From Janthinobacterium sp. 61 (GTDB lineage: Bacteria; Pseudomonadota; Gammaproteobacteria; Burkholderiales; Burkholderiaceae_D): DNA of 64,000 nucleotides. This document shows positions 52,286 through 60,897 of this stretch, in pieces (the stretch's first letter is position 1; each line of letters opens with the position of its first letter). The notes under the pieces were generated by a model. That model had not been told where the DNA came from, searched no databases, and worked only from the letters and a program-made list of their open reading frames with translations. Both the position numbers and the translations under genes were made by a program. The stretch spans positions 3,596,001-3,660,000 of the forward strand of contig NZ_PJMQ01000001.1 in NCBI RefSeq assembly GCF_002846335.1. The letters run 5' to 3'.

Positions 52286-52948
52286 GTGAACGACATCAGT
52301 CCGGACAAAGTCTTCGTGCCCCTGGAACTGCACGGCATCCGCCTCGAAGCGCTGGCGCCGCACCACGCGCCCGGCCTGCGCGCGGCGGCTACGGATGGCG
52401 AACTGTGGAATCTGCGCGTGACCTCCGTGCCCGAACCGGACCAGGTGGACCAGTACATTTTCAAGGGAATCGAGATGCGCCCCGCGCGCTTCGCCTTTGC
52501 CGTCATCGACGTGGCCAGCGGCGAGGTGCTCGGCACCACCAGCTACCACGACGTGGTGCCAAGTATTGGGCGCCTGGAAATCGGCTACACCTGGTATGCG
52601 AAGCGCTGCCAGCGCAGCCACGTCAACACCACCTGCAAATTGCTGCTGCTGGCGCACGCCTTCGAGGCCCTCGGCTGCGCGCTGGTGGGTTTTCGCACCG
52701 ATAATTTCAACCATGCCTCGCAGACGGCCATCGAGCGCCTGGGCGCGAAAAAGGATGGCGTGCTGCGCCACCATGCGCTGCGCCGCGACGGCACCGTGCG
52801 CGACACGGTCATGTACAGTATCACGCGCGGCGAGTGGCCCGAGATCGCCGCCCACCTGCGTTACAAGCTGGCGCAGCGCCCTGTCGCCGCGCTGCCTTGC
52901 GCAGGAGGCGAAGGGACCGCGGCAGGGACAGAGGAAGCGCCATGCTGA
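52286..52948 (+). CDS. GNAT N-acetyltransferase (RimJ/RimL-like)
   Basis: 220 aa from GTG at 52286 (AAGGAG 7 nt upstream). Acetyl-CoA-fold features: LEIGYTWYAKRCQRSHVNTTCK, then ALGCALVGFRTDNFNHASQTAIERLGAKKDG in order, as in RimJ/RimL-like protein acetyltransferases. The C-terminus has a variable Ala/Gly-rich tail. It sits inside a MoxR-VWA operon: 9 nt after moxR and overlapping the VWA gene by 7 nt. Its target is unknown; modification of the MoxR/VWA client is speculation. Confidence 0.87.
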   Translation: MNDISPDKVFVPLELHGIRLEALAPHHAPGLRAAATDGELWNLRVTSVPEPDQVDQYIFKGIEMRPARFAFAVIDVASGEVLGTTSYHDVVPSIGRLEIGYTWYAKRCQRSHVNTTCKLLLLAHAFEALGCALVGFRTDNFNHASQTAIERLGAKKDGVLRHHALRRDGTVRDTVMYSITRGEWPEIAAHLRYKLAQRPVAALPCAGGEGTAAGTEEAPC

Positions 52949-54111
52949 TCGATTTCTTCTTCACGCTCAAGGATGCGAAGATTCCCGTCTCGATCAAGGA
53001 ATTTTTGACCCTGCTCGAAGCGCTGCAAAAGAACGTCATCGACGCCTCCATGGACGATTTCTACTATCTGGCGCGCCTGACCCTGGTCAAGGACGAAGCC
53101 CATTTCGACAAGTTCGACCGCGCGTTTGCCCAGTACTTCAAGGGCGTCAACGCGGCCTTTGACACGAACGCGGCGATTCCACTCGACTGGCTGCTCAAGC
53201 GCATGCAGCGCGAGCTGTCCGAGGAGCAGAAGGCGCAGCTGGAGAAATTCGGCTACGACAAGCTGATGGACCGCCTGAACGAGCTCCTGAAGGAACAGAA
53301 GGAACGCCACGAGGGCGGCAGCAAGTGGATCGGCACGGGCGGTACTTCGCCGTTCGGCAATGGCGGCACAAATCCGGAAGGTATCCGCATCGGCGGCAAG
53401 GGCGGCAACCGCACGGCGGTGAAAGTGTGGGAAGCGCGCAGCTACAAGGATTACGACGGCGAGCGGGAACTGGGCACGCGCAACATCAAGGTGGCACTGC
53501 GCCGCCTGCGCAAATTCGCGCGCGAAGGCGCGGAAGACGAACTGGCCCTGGACGCCACCATCGCCGCCACGGCCAACAACGCGGGCTACCTCGACATCCG
53601 GATGCGGCCCGAACGCAAGAACCGCATCAAGGTACTGATGCTGTTTGATGTGGGCGGCAGCATGGACGACCATATCGAGCGCACCGAGGAACTGTTTTCG
53701 GCGGCGAAGACGGAATTCAAGAACATGGAGTTCTTTTACTTCCATAACTGCGTCTACGACAACCTGTGGAAGAACAACCGGCGCCGCAACGCCGAGCGCT
53801 TTCCCACCTGGGACGTGCTACGCAAGTATCCGCCCGATACCAAGCTGATTTTTGTCGGCGACGCCACCATGAGCCCCTATGAAATCCTGCAGCCGGGCGG
53901 TTCGGTCGAATACAACAACGAAGAAGCGGGATCGACGTGGCTGGCACGCTTTACCCAGGCGTTCCCGAAATTCATCTGGCTCAATCCCGAGTCGGAGGGA
54001 TTGTGGCAGTACCGCCAGTCGATTGGCGTAATGCGGCAATTGATGAACAACCGCATGTTCCCCCTGTCGATCGACGGGCTGGAACGGGGCATGCGTCTGC
54101 TCAGTAAATAA
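52942..54111 (+). CDS. VWA-domain (CoxE-like) protein with a variant MIDAS
   Basis: 389 aa cytoplasmic protein. The N-terminal helical part (~1-125) is followed by a Gly-rich loop (~125-158) and a von Willebrand A domain from ~228. The MIDAS start is D236-V-G-G-S240 rather than the usual D-x-S-x-S, so the first Ser is replaced by Gly; a later VGDATMSPYEI supplies the downstream Asp. It pairs with the MoxR ATPase at 51407. Likely a metal-dependent scaffold for a client complex; the client is not evident here. Confidence 0.88.
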   Translation: MLIDFFFTLKDAKIPVSIKEFLTLLEALQKNVIDASMDDFYYLARLTLVKDEAHFDKFDRAFAQYFKGVNAAFDTNAAIPLDWLLKRMQRELSEEQKAQLEKFGYDKLMDRLNELLKEQKERHEGGSKWIGTGGTSPFGNGGTNPEGIRIGGKGGNRTAVKVWEARSYKDYDGERELGTRNIKVALRRLRKFAREGAEDELALDATIAATANNAGYLDIRMRPERKNRIKVLMLFDVGGSMDDHIERTEELFSAAKTEFKNMEFFYFHNCVYDNLWKNNRRRNAERFPTWDVLRKYPPDTKLIFVGDATMSPYEILQPGGSVEYNNEEAGSTWLARFTQAFPKFIWLNPESEGLWQYRQSIGVMRQLMNNRMFPLSIDGLERGMRLLSK

Positions 54112-54423
54112 AGGCACGCAACAAAAAGTCCATGGCGGCAAGGGGCCGCCATGCCGTACACTGCGACACGAAACTACCGTGCGGAGCATCTCCGCTGCGG
54201 GCGGGTACCATACGCTGATACCAGCCCTGCCCTAACCTGCTGCATCCTGTGCGCGGCCGCCATGGCTGCGACACTGTTCGATTGCGCACATCGTGCGCGC
54301 CTTCTGCTCCGGTAGAATCGGCGCATCGCTCTGCGCAAACTATGCACCATCGCTGCACCACGACCTTGCCGCACCAGCCCCGTGCTGCCGGCCGGTGCCA
54401 GCGCCATTTTCAAAGGAATGAGC
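54112..54423. other. Gene-free region with a hairpin after the VWA gene
   Basis: 312 bp. A perfect 9-bp hairpin CATGGCGGC/GCCGCCATG (54131-54139 with 54145-54153) follows the VWA stop. It has no T run on the plus strand; on the minus strand three bases and then TTTTT follow. The rest should hold the antiporter promoter; I see no gene. Confidence 0.6.
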
Positions 54424-55611
54424 ATGCAAAGTCTGATCTCGATCGCCGCCGACCTGTCCTGGCCGTTCGCCATTACCCTGGCCTGGGTGGTGGGCGAATT
54501 CGGCCACCGCTGGACTGGCCTGCCACGCATCAGTTTTTATGGCGTGATCGGTTTCGTCCTCGCGCAGACGCAGGTAGGCGTACTGCCGCAGACGGACGCC
54601 GGCCCCATGCTGGTGCTGGCCGACGTGGCCTTCGGCCTGATCCTGTTCGAGGTGGGCTACCGCATCAACCTGCGCTGGCTGAAGAACAATCCGTGGATCG
54701 CCGTCACCGGCCTGGTCGAATCCTTGCTGACCTTTGCCGTTGTCTACTTCATCGGCATCGAATTCGGCAGCACCTCGATGACGGCGCTGCTGCTGGCCTC
54801 CCTGGCCATGTCCACCTCGCCGGCCACCATCATGCGCGTCATCAACGAGGAACGCAGCTCAGGCCAGGTCACGGAGCGCATCGTCCACCTGACGGCGCTC
54901 AACTGCGTGCTGGCCGTCTTCACGTTCAACATCATCGTCGGCTTCTGGATGTTCCAGAGCTCCACCGACCTGATCGAAGCGAGCAGCAGCAGCGCCGCCG
55001 TGCTGGCCGCCTCCGTGGCCGCTGGCACCGTCTTCGGCATCGTCGTGCCGGCCATGCTGCGCCGCCTGGGCAATATGGCGCAGGATGCCACCGTGGCGTT
55101 TGCCCTGTCAGTGATGCTGCTCGTCGCCCTCACCTACACCACCAGCCTGTCACCGCTTTTGGCCACCCTCACTTTTGGCCTGGTGGCGCGCCACCGCCGC
55201 GTCGCCTTCAGCCAGGCGCAGCGCAATTTCGGCGCATTGGGCGAACTGCTGACGGTGCTGCTGTTCGTCTATGCCGCCTCGACCCTGGAATGGGCCAGCG
55301 TGACGGCCGGCGCGGGCCTGGCCCTGGCCGTCGTCGGCGGGCGCCTGCTGACGAAAGTCGTCGGCGTGGCCGCGTTCTCGCATGTGAGCGGCATTTCCTG
55401 GCGCAAGGGCGTGCTGACGGGCGTGGCCCTGACGCCCGTCTCCGTTTTCATCATCCTGCTGCTGGAACACGCGCGCCAGCACGGCGTGAACTTCGGCGAC
55501 GAATTGAACGCCCTGGCCGCTGTCACCCTGGGCCTGGAACTGGTCGGGCCCGTGCTGGTGCAGCGCGTGCTGATGCTGGCCAAAGAAACCCATGAAATCA
55601 AGGAGCGCTAA
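54424..55611 (+). CDS. CPA2-family cation:proton antiporter
   Basis: 395 aa inner-membrane protein with about 11-12 helices. The sequence has the Na+/H+ exchanger fold pattern: an early LPRISFYGVIGFVLAQ, ADVAFGLILFEVGYRINL with the acidic residue in a membrane helix, and SLAMSTSPATIMRVI. It lacks C-terminal TrkA domains. The ATG at 54424 has AGGA 7-8 nt upstream; ATG at 54418 would be too close to it. Its stop abuts the YbdK start (TAAATG). Substrate is probably Na+ or K+. Confidence 0.88.
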   Translation: MQSLISIAADLSWPFAITLAWVVGEFGHRWTGLPRISFYGVIGFVLAQTQVGVLPQTDAGPMLVLADVAFGLILFEVGYRINLRWLKNNPWIAVTGLVESLLTFAVVYFIGIEFGSTSMTALLLASLAMSTSPATIMRVINEERSSGQVTERIVHLTALNCVLAVFTFNIIVGFWMFQSSTDLIEASSSSAAVLAASVAAGTVFGIVVPAMLRRLGNMAQDATVAFALSVMLLVALTYTTSLSPLLATLTFGLVARHRRVAFSQAQRNFGALGELLTVLLFVYAASTLEWASVTAGAGLALAVVGGRLLTKVVGVAAFSHVSGISWRKGVLTGVALTPVSVFIILLLEHARQHGVNFGDELNALAAVTLGLELVGPVLVQRVLMLAKETHEIKER

Positions 55612-56742
55612 ATGCCGCTGGAACCCTTTGGCCAATCGGCCGCGCTGACCTTCGGCGTCGAACTCGAACTGCAACTGGTGAACCTGTCGGACTATGATTT
55701 GACGGCTGCCAGCCCCGATCTGCTGCACCTGCTGAATAAAAAACCGTTCCCGGGCAACGTCACGCCGGAAATCACCGAGAGCATGATCGAGATTAACTCG
55801 AGCGTGCACACGCATCACGGCCCCCTGCTGGAGCAGTTGCAGGAAATCCGCGACACGCTGATCACGGCCGGCGACAAGCTCAATATAGGCATTGCGGGCG
55901 GAGGCACGCACCCGTTCCAGCAATGGTCGTCGCAAAAGATCTTTTCCAAGCCCCGCTTCCAGGAGATTTCGGAACTGTACGGCTACCTGGCCAAGCAGTT
56001 CACCATCTTTGGCCAACACGTGCACATCGGCTGCGCCTCGGGCGATGACGCCATGTTCCTGCTGCATTCGCTGAACCGCTACATCCCCCACTTCATCGCC
56101 CTGTCAGCGTCTTCGCCCTACGTGCAGGGGCGCGACACCCTGTTCGATTCGGCCCGCCTGAACTCCGTGTTCGCGTTTCCCATGAGCGGGCGTGCGCCTT
56201 TTACACTGAGCTGGGACCAGTTCTCCAACGAGTACTTCGCCAAGATGGAGAACACGGGCATCATCAAGAGCATGAAGGATTTTTACTGGGATATCCGCCC
56301 CAAGCCGGAGTTCGGCACCATTGAACTGCGCGTATGCGACACGCCGCTGACAGTGGAGCGGGCCGCCGCGCTGGCCGCCTACCTGCAAGCGCTGTGCCGC
56401 TACCTGCTCGAACGCAAGGAAGCGCCGCCGGTGGAAGACGATTACCTCGTATACAACTACAACCGCTTCCAGGCTTGCCGCTTCGGCCTCGATGGCGCCA
56501 TCACGCATCCGAAAACCTATGAGACGATGTCGCTGCGCGAAGACATCATGACCACCCTGCGCAAGATGGAGCCGCATGCCGAGGCGCTGGGCAGCACGCC
56601 GGCCTTGAAACACCTGTCGGACGTGGCCAAGCAATGGAGTGACGCGCAATACCTGCGCAAACAGCACAGCCTTCAGGGCAGCGCCGAGGGCATGGTCGAC
56701 TCGGCGATCCGATGTTTTCGCGGTGAGCCGATGAATTATTGA
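55612..56742 (+). CDS. YbdK-family carboxylate-amine ligase (GCS2)
   Basis: 376 aa. It has the type 2 glutamate-cysteine ligase fold: [17 protein letters not shown] at the N-terminus (ATP/metal Glu), [38 protein letters not shown] and [17 protein letters not shown]. YbdK of E. coli has weak gamma-glutamylcysteine synthetase activity in vitro; the physiological substrate is open. It is directly coupled to the antiporter gene, an arrangement that may link thiol or glutamate chemistry to ion exchange (inference). Confidence 0.92.
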   Translation: MPLEPFGQSAALTFGVELELQLVNLSDYDLTAASPDLLHLLNKKPFPGNVTPEITESMIEINSSVHTHHGPLLEQLQEIRDTLITAGDKLNIGIAGGGTHPFQQWSSQKIFSKPRFQEISELYGYLAKQFTIFGQHVHIGCASGDDAMFLLHSLNRYIPHFIALSASSPYVQGRDTLFDSARLNSVFAFPMSGRAPFTLSWDQFSNEYFAKMENTGIIKSMKDFYWDIRPKPEFGTIELRVCDTPLTVERAAALAAYLQALCRYLLERKEAPPVEDDYLVYNYNRFQACRFGLDGAITHPKTYETMSLREDIMTTLRKMEPHAEALGSTPALKHLSDVAKQWSDAQYLRKQHSLQGSAEGMVDSAIRCFRGEPMNY

Positions 56743-56760
56743 CGCTGCACAGCATGAAAA

Positions 56761-56853
56761 CGTAGGTCGGATGAGCGGCGTAGCCGCGTAATCCGACTGG
56801 CGCCGCCAACAATGTTGGCGGATTACGGTCCTTCGGACCTAATCCGCCCTACG
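56761..56853. repeat. REP-like double hairpin (GTCGGAT family)
   Basis: A 93-bp element bounded by CGTAGG and CCTACG. It contains GTCGGAT/ATCCGAC (56766-56772 with 56791-56797) and a second hairpin GGATTACGGTCC/GGACCTAATCC (56820-56845). Related to 13767-13792. It follows the YbdK stop and could stabilise that mRNA 3' end. Confidence 0.78.
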
Positions 56854-56920
56854 CGCTGACGCAGCAACGCGCCAAAAAACCACACCCCGCCTCCCCGTCA
56901 TTTACAGCCCCCACCCCCGC

Positions 56921-56949
56921 TTGTTACAATAAGTGAGAATGATTCTTAT
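56921..56949 (+). promoter_or_regulatory. Fur-controlled promoter of the sigma/FecR fusion gene
   Basis: -35 TTGTTA (56921-56926), 17-nt spacer, -10 TCTTAT (56944-56949). The Fur box TGAGAATGATTCTTA (56934-56948; 13 of 15 to TGATAATNATTATCA) overlaps the spacer and -10, so Fur-Fe would block polymerase. Confidence 0.7.
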
Positions 56950-57000
56950 TATTGTTTAAAAACACCAGTCCACCCGGACCGGCCATGCAAGGGGAACGCG

Positions 57001-58317
57001 ATGCCGCTGGCAGAGCCGCTACGACGCCAGGACATCGCGACACTGTATGCCAACCACCACGGCTGGCTGCAGGGCTGGCTGCGTAAAAAACTCGGCAGTA
57101 CGGCCTGCGCGGCCGATGTGGCGCAAGACACCTTCATGCGCCTGCTCGACCGCGAAGACGCCGTCGCCGCGCGCGAGCCGCGCGCCTTGCTCGCCACTGT
57201 CGCGCAACGCGTGCTGTTCAACCATTACCGTCGCCAGAAGCTGGAACAGGCCTACCTGGACGTGCTGGCGCTACTGCCGCCCCTGCACACACCGTCGCCG
57301 GAAGATCGGGCAATGCTGCTGGCCACCGTGTTTGAACTCGACTGCATGCTCGACGGCTTGCCGCCCCCCGTGAAACGGGCTTTCTTGCTACGCCAGCTCG
57401 ACGAGCTGCCGCAGGAAGACATCGCGCGCCAACTCGGCATCTCGCTGGCCACAGTGAAACGCCATCTGCAGCGGGCCGGCAGCGCCACCCAGGCGTGGCA
57501 GCAGTTGCAAACGCAGCACGAGCATCTGCCGCCCGCCATGCACGCGACCCTGCTGCGCGCCTGCGTGCAAGCGAATGCGCCGCGCCGCCATGCCGTCAAG
57601 ACCCTGGCCCTGCTGCTGACCTGCGGCGCCTCGCTGTATGCGTTCGAACGCCGCAGCCCCTGGCGCGACTGGACAGCCGATTACCGCACGGGCGTCAACC
57701 AGCACCGCGTTGTAACCCTCGATGATGGCACGCAGCTCACGCTCAACACCAGCAGCGCCGTGAATGTCGATTACAGCGGCGCGCAGCGCCGTATTGAACT
57801 GCTGGCCGGTGAAATTTTCATCGCCACCGGCAAAGATGCAGTACAACGCCCCTTCTTCGTCGACACGCGGCATGGCAGCCTGCAGGCGCTGGGCACGCGT
57901 TTCACCGTGCGCCTGCACCAGCAATACGCCAGCGCCGGCGTGCTCGAAGGCGCCGTCGCCGTGCTGGCCGGCGATGGCGCACAGCGCCTGGTGCTACATC
58001 CAGGCGAAGGCGCCCATTTCGACGGCACGAGCTGCCACCGCCAGGCGCTGGCACCGTATGGCGGCGCATGGCTGAACGGCATGCTGGTGGCGCGCGACAT
58101 GCGCCTGGCCGATTTCCTCGCCGAGCTGTCGCGCTACAGCGACCATCCACTGGGTTGTACGCCCGCCGTCGCCAACCTGCGCGTGTCCGGTTCCTACCCA
58201 CTGGCCGATGTGGGCGCCATCCTCGACGCCGTCAGCGCCAGCCTGCAACTGCGGCGCAATACGGTCACGCGCTTCTGGGGCAATCAGGTGGTGCGCATCG
58301 AATTGGCGGCCCACTGA
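57001..58317 (+). CDS. Fused ECF sigma factor-FecR protein (membrane-tethered sigma/regulator hybrid)
   Basis: 438 aa in one uninterrupted frame. Residues 1-157 are a FecI-type sigma factor: region 2 HHGWLQGWLRKKLG and ADVAQDTFMRLL, region 4 LPPPVKRAFLLRQLDELP and ATVKRHLQRA. A ~40-residue linker follows, then one hydrophobic helix (~199-214), then a FecR periplasmic domain (LNTSSAVNVDYSGAQRRIELL, GTRFTVRLHQ) and the C-terminal FecR segment (FLAELSRYSDHP). The N-terminal anti-sigma domain present in the separate FecR at 34113 is absent. Precedent: IutY of Pseudomonas putida, a sigma/anti-sigma hybrid thought to be cut to release the sigma part. GGGGAA precedes the ATG; a Fur box is 52 bp upstream; an STN-containing receptor follows. 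Confidence 0.9.
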   Translation: MPLAEPLRRQDIATLYANHHGWLQGWLRKKLGSTACAADVAQDTFMRLLDREDAVAAREPRALLATVAQRVLFNHYRRQKLEQAYLDVLALLPPLHTPSPEDRAMLLATVFELDCMLDGLPPPVKRAFLLRQLDELPQEDIARQLGISLATVKRHLQRAGSATQAWQQLQTQHEHLPPAMHATLLRACVQANAPRRHAVKTLALLLTCGASLYAFERRSPWRDWTADYRTGVNQHRVVTLDDGTQLTLNTSSAVNVDYSGAQRRIELLAGEIFIATGKDAVQRPFFVDTRHGSLQALGTRFTVRLHQQYASAGVLEGAVAVLAGDGAQRLVLHPGEGAHFDGTSCHRQALAPYGGAWLNGMLVARDMRLADFLAELSRYSDHPLGCTPAVANLRVSGSYPLADVGAILDAVSASLQLRRNTVTRFWGNQVVRIELAAH

Positions 58318-58412
58318 AGAATATTTTCAGCAAAGTGAGCTGTTTCGCCGTGCTCGCGTGACTTGGTAGATAGGCAGTCTCCATCTTGCGCATCCACGAA
58401 AGGTTTTATTCC

Positions 58413-60884
58413 ATGTACCACGCTTCGCGTTCCCTCCTTACCCGCACCGTCCTGGCCTGCGCCCTGTCGCAGATCGGCATGGCCCTGGCCCTGCCGGCGC
58501 CAGCCCTGGCACAAAGCCAGCAAGTACGCGTCTATGGCATCCCCGCCGGCCCGCTCGGTGACGTGCTGACGCGCTTCGGCAGCGACAGCGCCATTTTATT
58601 GTCGTTCTCCAGCGAGGCTACGCAAGGCTTGCGCAGCGCCGGCCTGCAAGGCAGCTATGACGTACAAGACGGTTTCCGCGTGCTGCTGGCCGGCAGCGGC
58701 CTGCAAGCCGTGCCGCAATCGAATGGCGGCTACCTGCTGCAAAAGATCCCCGCCAGCGCCAGCGCACCCACGGCGGACAGCCGTGGCGTGACCGTCATGA
58801 GCGGCGTCACCGTGGTGGCGGCGGCCGAGCGCAGCGCCGCCACCAGCGGCACGGGCAACTACACGGGCGGCCCCGCCAGCGGAGCCACGGGCCTGGCCTT
58901 GACGCAGCGTGAAACGCCGCAATCGCTGACCATCGTCACGCGCCAGCAGATGGAAGACCAGAACAGCAATGCCGTTTCCGACGTCATGAAAAACGTCAAT
59001 GGCGTGAGCGTGCAAAACTATGACAGTGACCGCTGGAGTTTCCAGGCCCGCGGCTTTTCTGTTACCAATTTCCAGTACGATGGCGTGTCGGCCATCTATG
59101 ACGGCGTCTACGACTGGGGCACGACGAATAGCGACATGGCCATCTATGACCGCATCGAAGTGCTGAAGGGCGCTACGGGGCTGATGAGCGGCTCGGGCGA
59201 CCCATCGGCCACCGTCAACATGGTGCGCAAGCGCCCCACCGCCCACTTCGAGGGCTCGGCCACCCTGGGCGCCGGCTCGTGGGACAACTACCGCGGCGAA
59301 GCCGATATCTCCGGCCCCCTGAATGACAGCCGCACGCTGCGCGGCCGCCTGGTGGGCGCCTACCAGGACAAGCACTCCTACCTGGACCGCTACACGCAGC
59401 AGAAATCCGTCGCCTACGGCATCATCGAGGCGGACCTGACACCAGTCACCTTGCTGACGGCCGGCTTCACGCACCAGGATTACAAGCCACGCGGCTCCAC
59501 CTGGACGGGCTTCCCCTTGCTGCTTTCCGATGGTTCGCGCACCGATTTCCCCACCGCGTGGAACCCGGCTACGGACTGGAGCCGCCGCGACATGCAGAAC
59601 ACCACTCTGTTCACGTCGCTGGAACATAGCTTCGCCAACGAGTGGAAAATGAAATTGAGCGCCAACCAGTTGCGCAGCAAGCATGACAGCGTTCTCGGGT
59701 CGGCCAGCGGCGGCAACCCACGCCCCGACACAGGCGAAGGTAGCTATTTCTTCATGGGAAAATACAAGGGCGACCGCCGCCAGAGCACAGTCAACGTCGA
59801 CGCCAGCGGCCCGTTTACCCTGTTCGGTCGCCAGCATGAAGCGATGATCGGCTATTCCACCTCGACGGCCAAGCAGGATGGCCCCGTCTACGAATCGATC
59901 TATCCACCCCTCGATGGCAGCTATTTCCACTGGCGCGGGCAGTATGCGGAACCGGCCTTCAAGCGCCTGGGTAACGACAACGACCGCACGCGCCAGAGCG
60001 GCCTGTATGGCGCCGCGCGCCTGCATCCCGTCGATGCGCTGTCCGTCATCGTCGGCGCGCGCGTCAGCAACTACAAGCAGGAACAGGACCGCACTTTCTT
60101 CGACGCCGGCACCGCACGCATCACCTCGCGCATCGAAGAAAATAACGTCATCACGCCGTATGCGGGCGTCGTGTATGACCTCGACAAGACATACTCCGTG
60201 TTCGGCAGCTACACGAGCATCTTCGCACCGCAGAGCAATCGCGACATCAACCGGCGGTTTCTATCGCCCGTGCGCGGCAAGGGGTTTGAAGCGGGTGTGA
60301 AAGCGGAGTACCTCGACGGCAAGGTCAATGCCAGCGCGTCCCTGTTCCAGATCCGTCAAAGCAACGTGGCCAGCTCTGTGGGCGAAGTCAACGGCGAAGA
60401 AGCGTATAAAGCCATCGACGGCGTCACCAGCCGCGGCGTGGAAATGGAGGTGACGGGCGAAGTGGCCAAGGATGTGAAGCTGAGCGCCGGCTATACCTAC
60501 ACCCACGTGCGCGACGCGGATGGCAAGGACGTGTTTTCCACCATGCTGCAAACCACGCAGCCTGCCCACCTGCTGCGCGTGCAAGGCACGTGGCGCCTGC
60601 CGGCCAGCCTGGACAAGCTGACCGTCGGTGGCGGCATCAACTGGCAAAGCAGCTACTACGGCAATATCTGGAATCCCGCCATCGAGGATTATTCACGCAT
60701 CAAGCAGGGCAGCTACGCGCTGGTCAACTTGATGGCGCGCTACGAGATCAGCAAGAACGTCACGGCCAGCGTCAACGTGAACAACCTGCTGGACAAGAAG
60801 TACTTCACGGGACTGGGCCTGTTCCAGACGGGCTTCTACGGCGAACCGCGCAATGTGATGTTCACCGTGCGCACGAAGTTCTAA
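58413..60884 (+). CDS. TonB-dependent siderophore receptor with N-terminal signalling (STN) domain
   Basis: 823 aa. Signal peptide ends near APALAQS (about residue 35). Residues ~37-108 are an STN domain (QVRVYGIPAGPLGDVLTRFG, LQGSYDVQDGFRVLLAGSGL), which contacts a FecR protein in the periplasm. Then the plug (TQRETPQSLTIVTRQQMED; TVNMVRKRPTA) and a 22-strand-type barrel with C-terminal FTVRTKF. Start ATG at 58413 has AAAGG upstream; a TTG at 58386 is an alternative. Directly behind the sigma/FecR fusion, it is the expected ligand sensor of that system. Ferric siderophore substrate unknown. Confidence 0.95.
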   Translation: MYHASRSLLTRTVLACALSQIGMALALPAPALAQSQQVRVYGIPAGPLGDVLTRFGSDSAILLSFSSEATQGLRSAGLQGSYDVQDGFRVLLAGSGLQAVPQSNGGYLLQKIPASASAPTADSRGVTVMSGVTVVAAAERSAATSGTGNYTGGPASGATGLALTQRETPQSLTIVTRQQMEDQNSNAVSDVMKNVNGVSVQNYDSDRWSFQARGFSVTNFQYDGVSAIYDGVYDWGTTNSDMAIYDRIEVLKGATGLMSGSGDPSATVNMVRKRPTAHFEGSATLGAGSWDNYRGEADISGPLNDSRTLRGRLVGAYQDKHSYLDRYTQQKSVAYGIIEADLTPVTLLTAGFTHQDYKPRGSTWTGFPLLLSDGSRTDFPTAWNPATDWSRRDMQNTTLFTSLEHSFANEWKMKLSANQLRSKHDSVLGSASGGNPRPDTGEGSYFFMGKYKGDRRQSTVNVDASGPFTLFGRQHEAMIGYSTSTAKQDGPVYESIYPPLDGSYFHWRGQYAEPAFKRLGNDNDRTRQSGLYGAARLHPVDALSVIVGARVSNYKQEQDRTFFDAGTARITSRIEENNVITPYAGVVYDLDKTYSVFGSYTSIFAPQSNRDINRRFLSPVRGKGFEAGVKAEYLDGKVNASASLFQIRQSNVASSVGEVNGEEAYKAIDGVTSRGVEMEVTGEVAKDVKLSAGYTYTHVRDADGKDVFSTMLQTTQPAHLLRVQGTWRLPASLDKLTVGGGINWQSSYYGNIWNPAIEDYSRIKQGSYALVNLMARYEISKNVTASVNVNNLLDKKYFTGLGLFQTGFYGEPRNVMFTVRTKF

Positions 60885-60897
60885 CGCGAAGTTCTCA

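Noticed and set aside
57001..58317. Sequencing frameshift joining two genes as an explanation of the sigma/FecR fusion
   Set aside because: The frame is continuous, the linker has normal composition, and there is no homopolymer or leftover anti-sigma domain at the junction. A frameshift would leave recognisable FecR N-terminal sequence in another frame, and I saw none.
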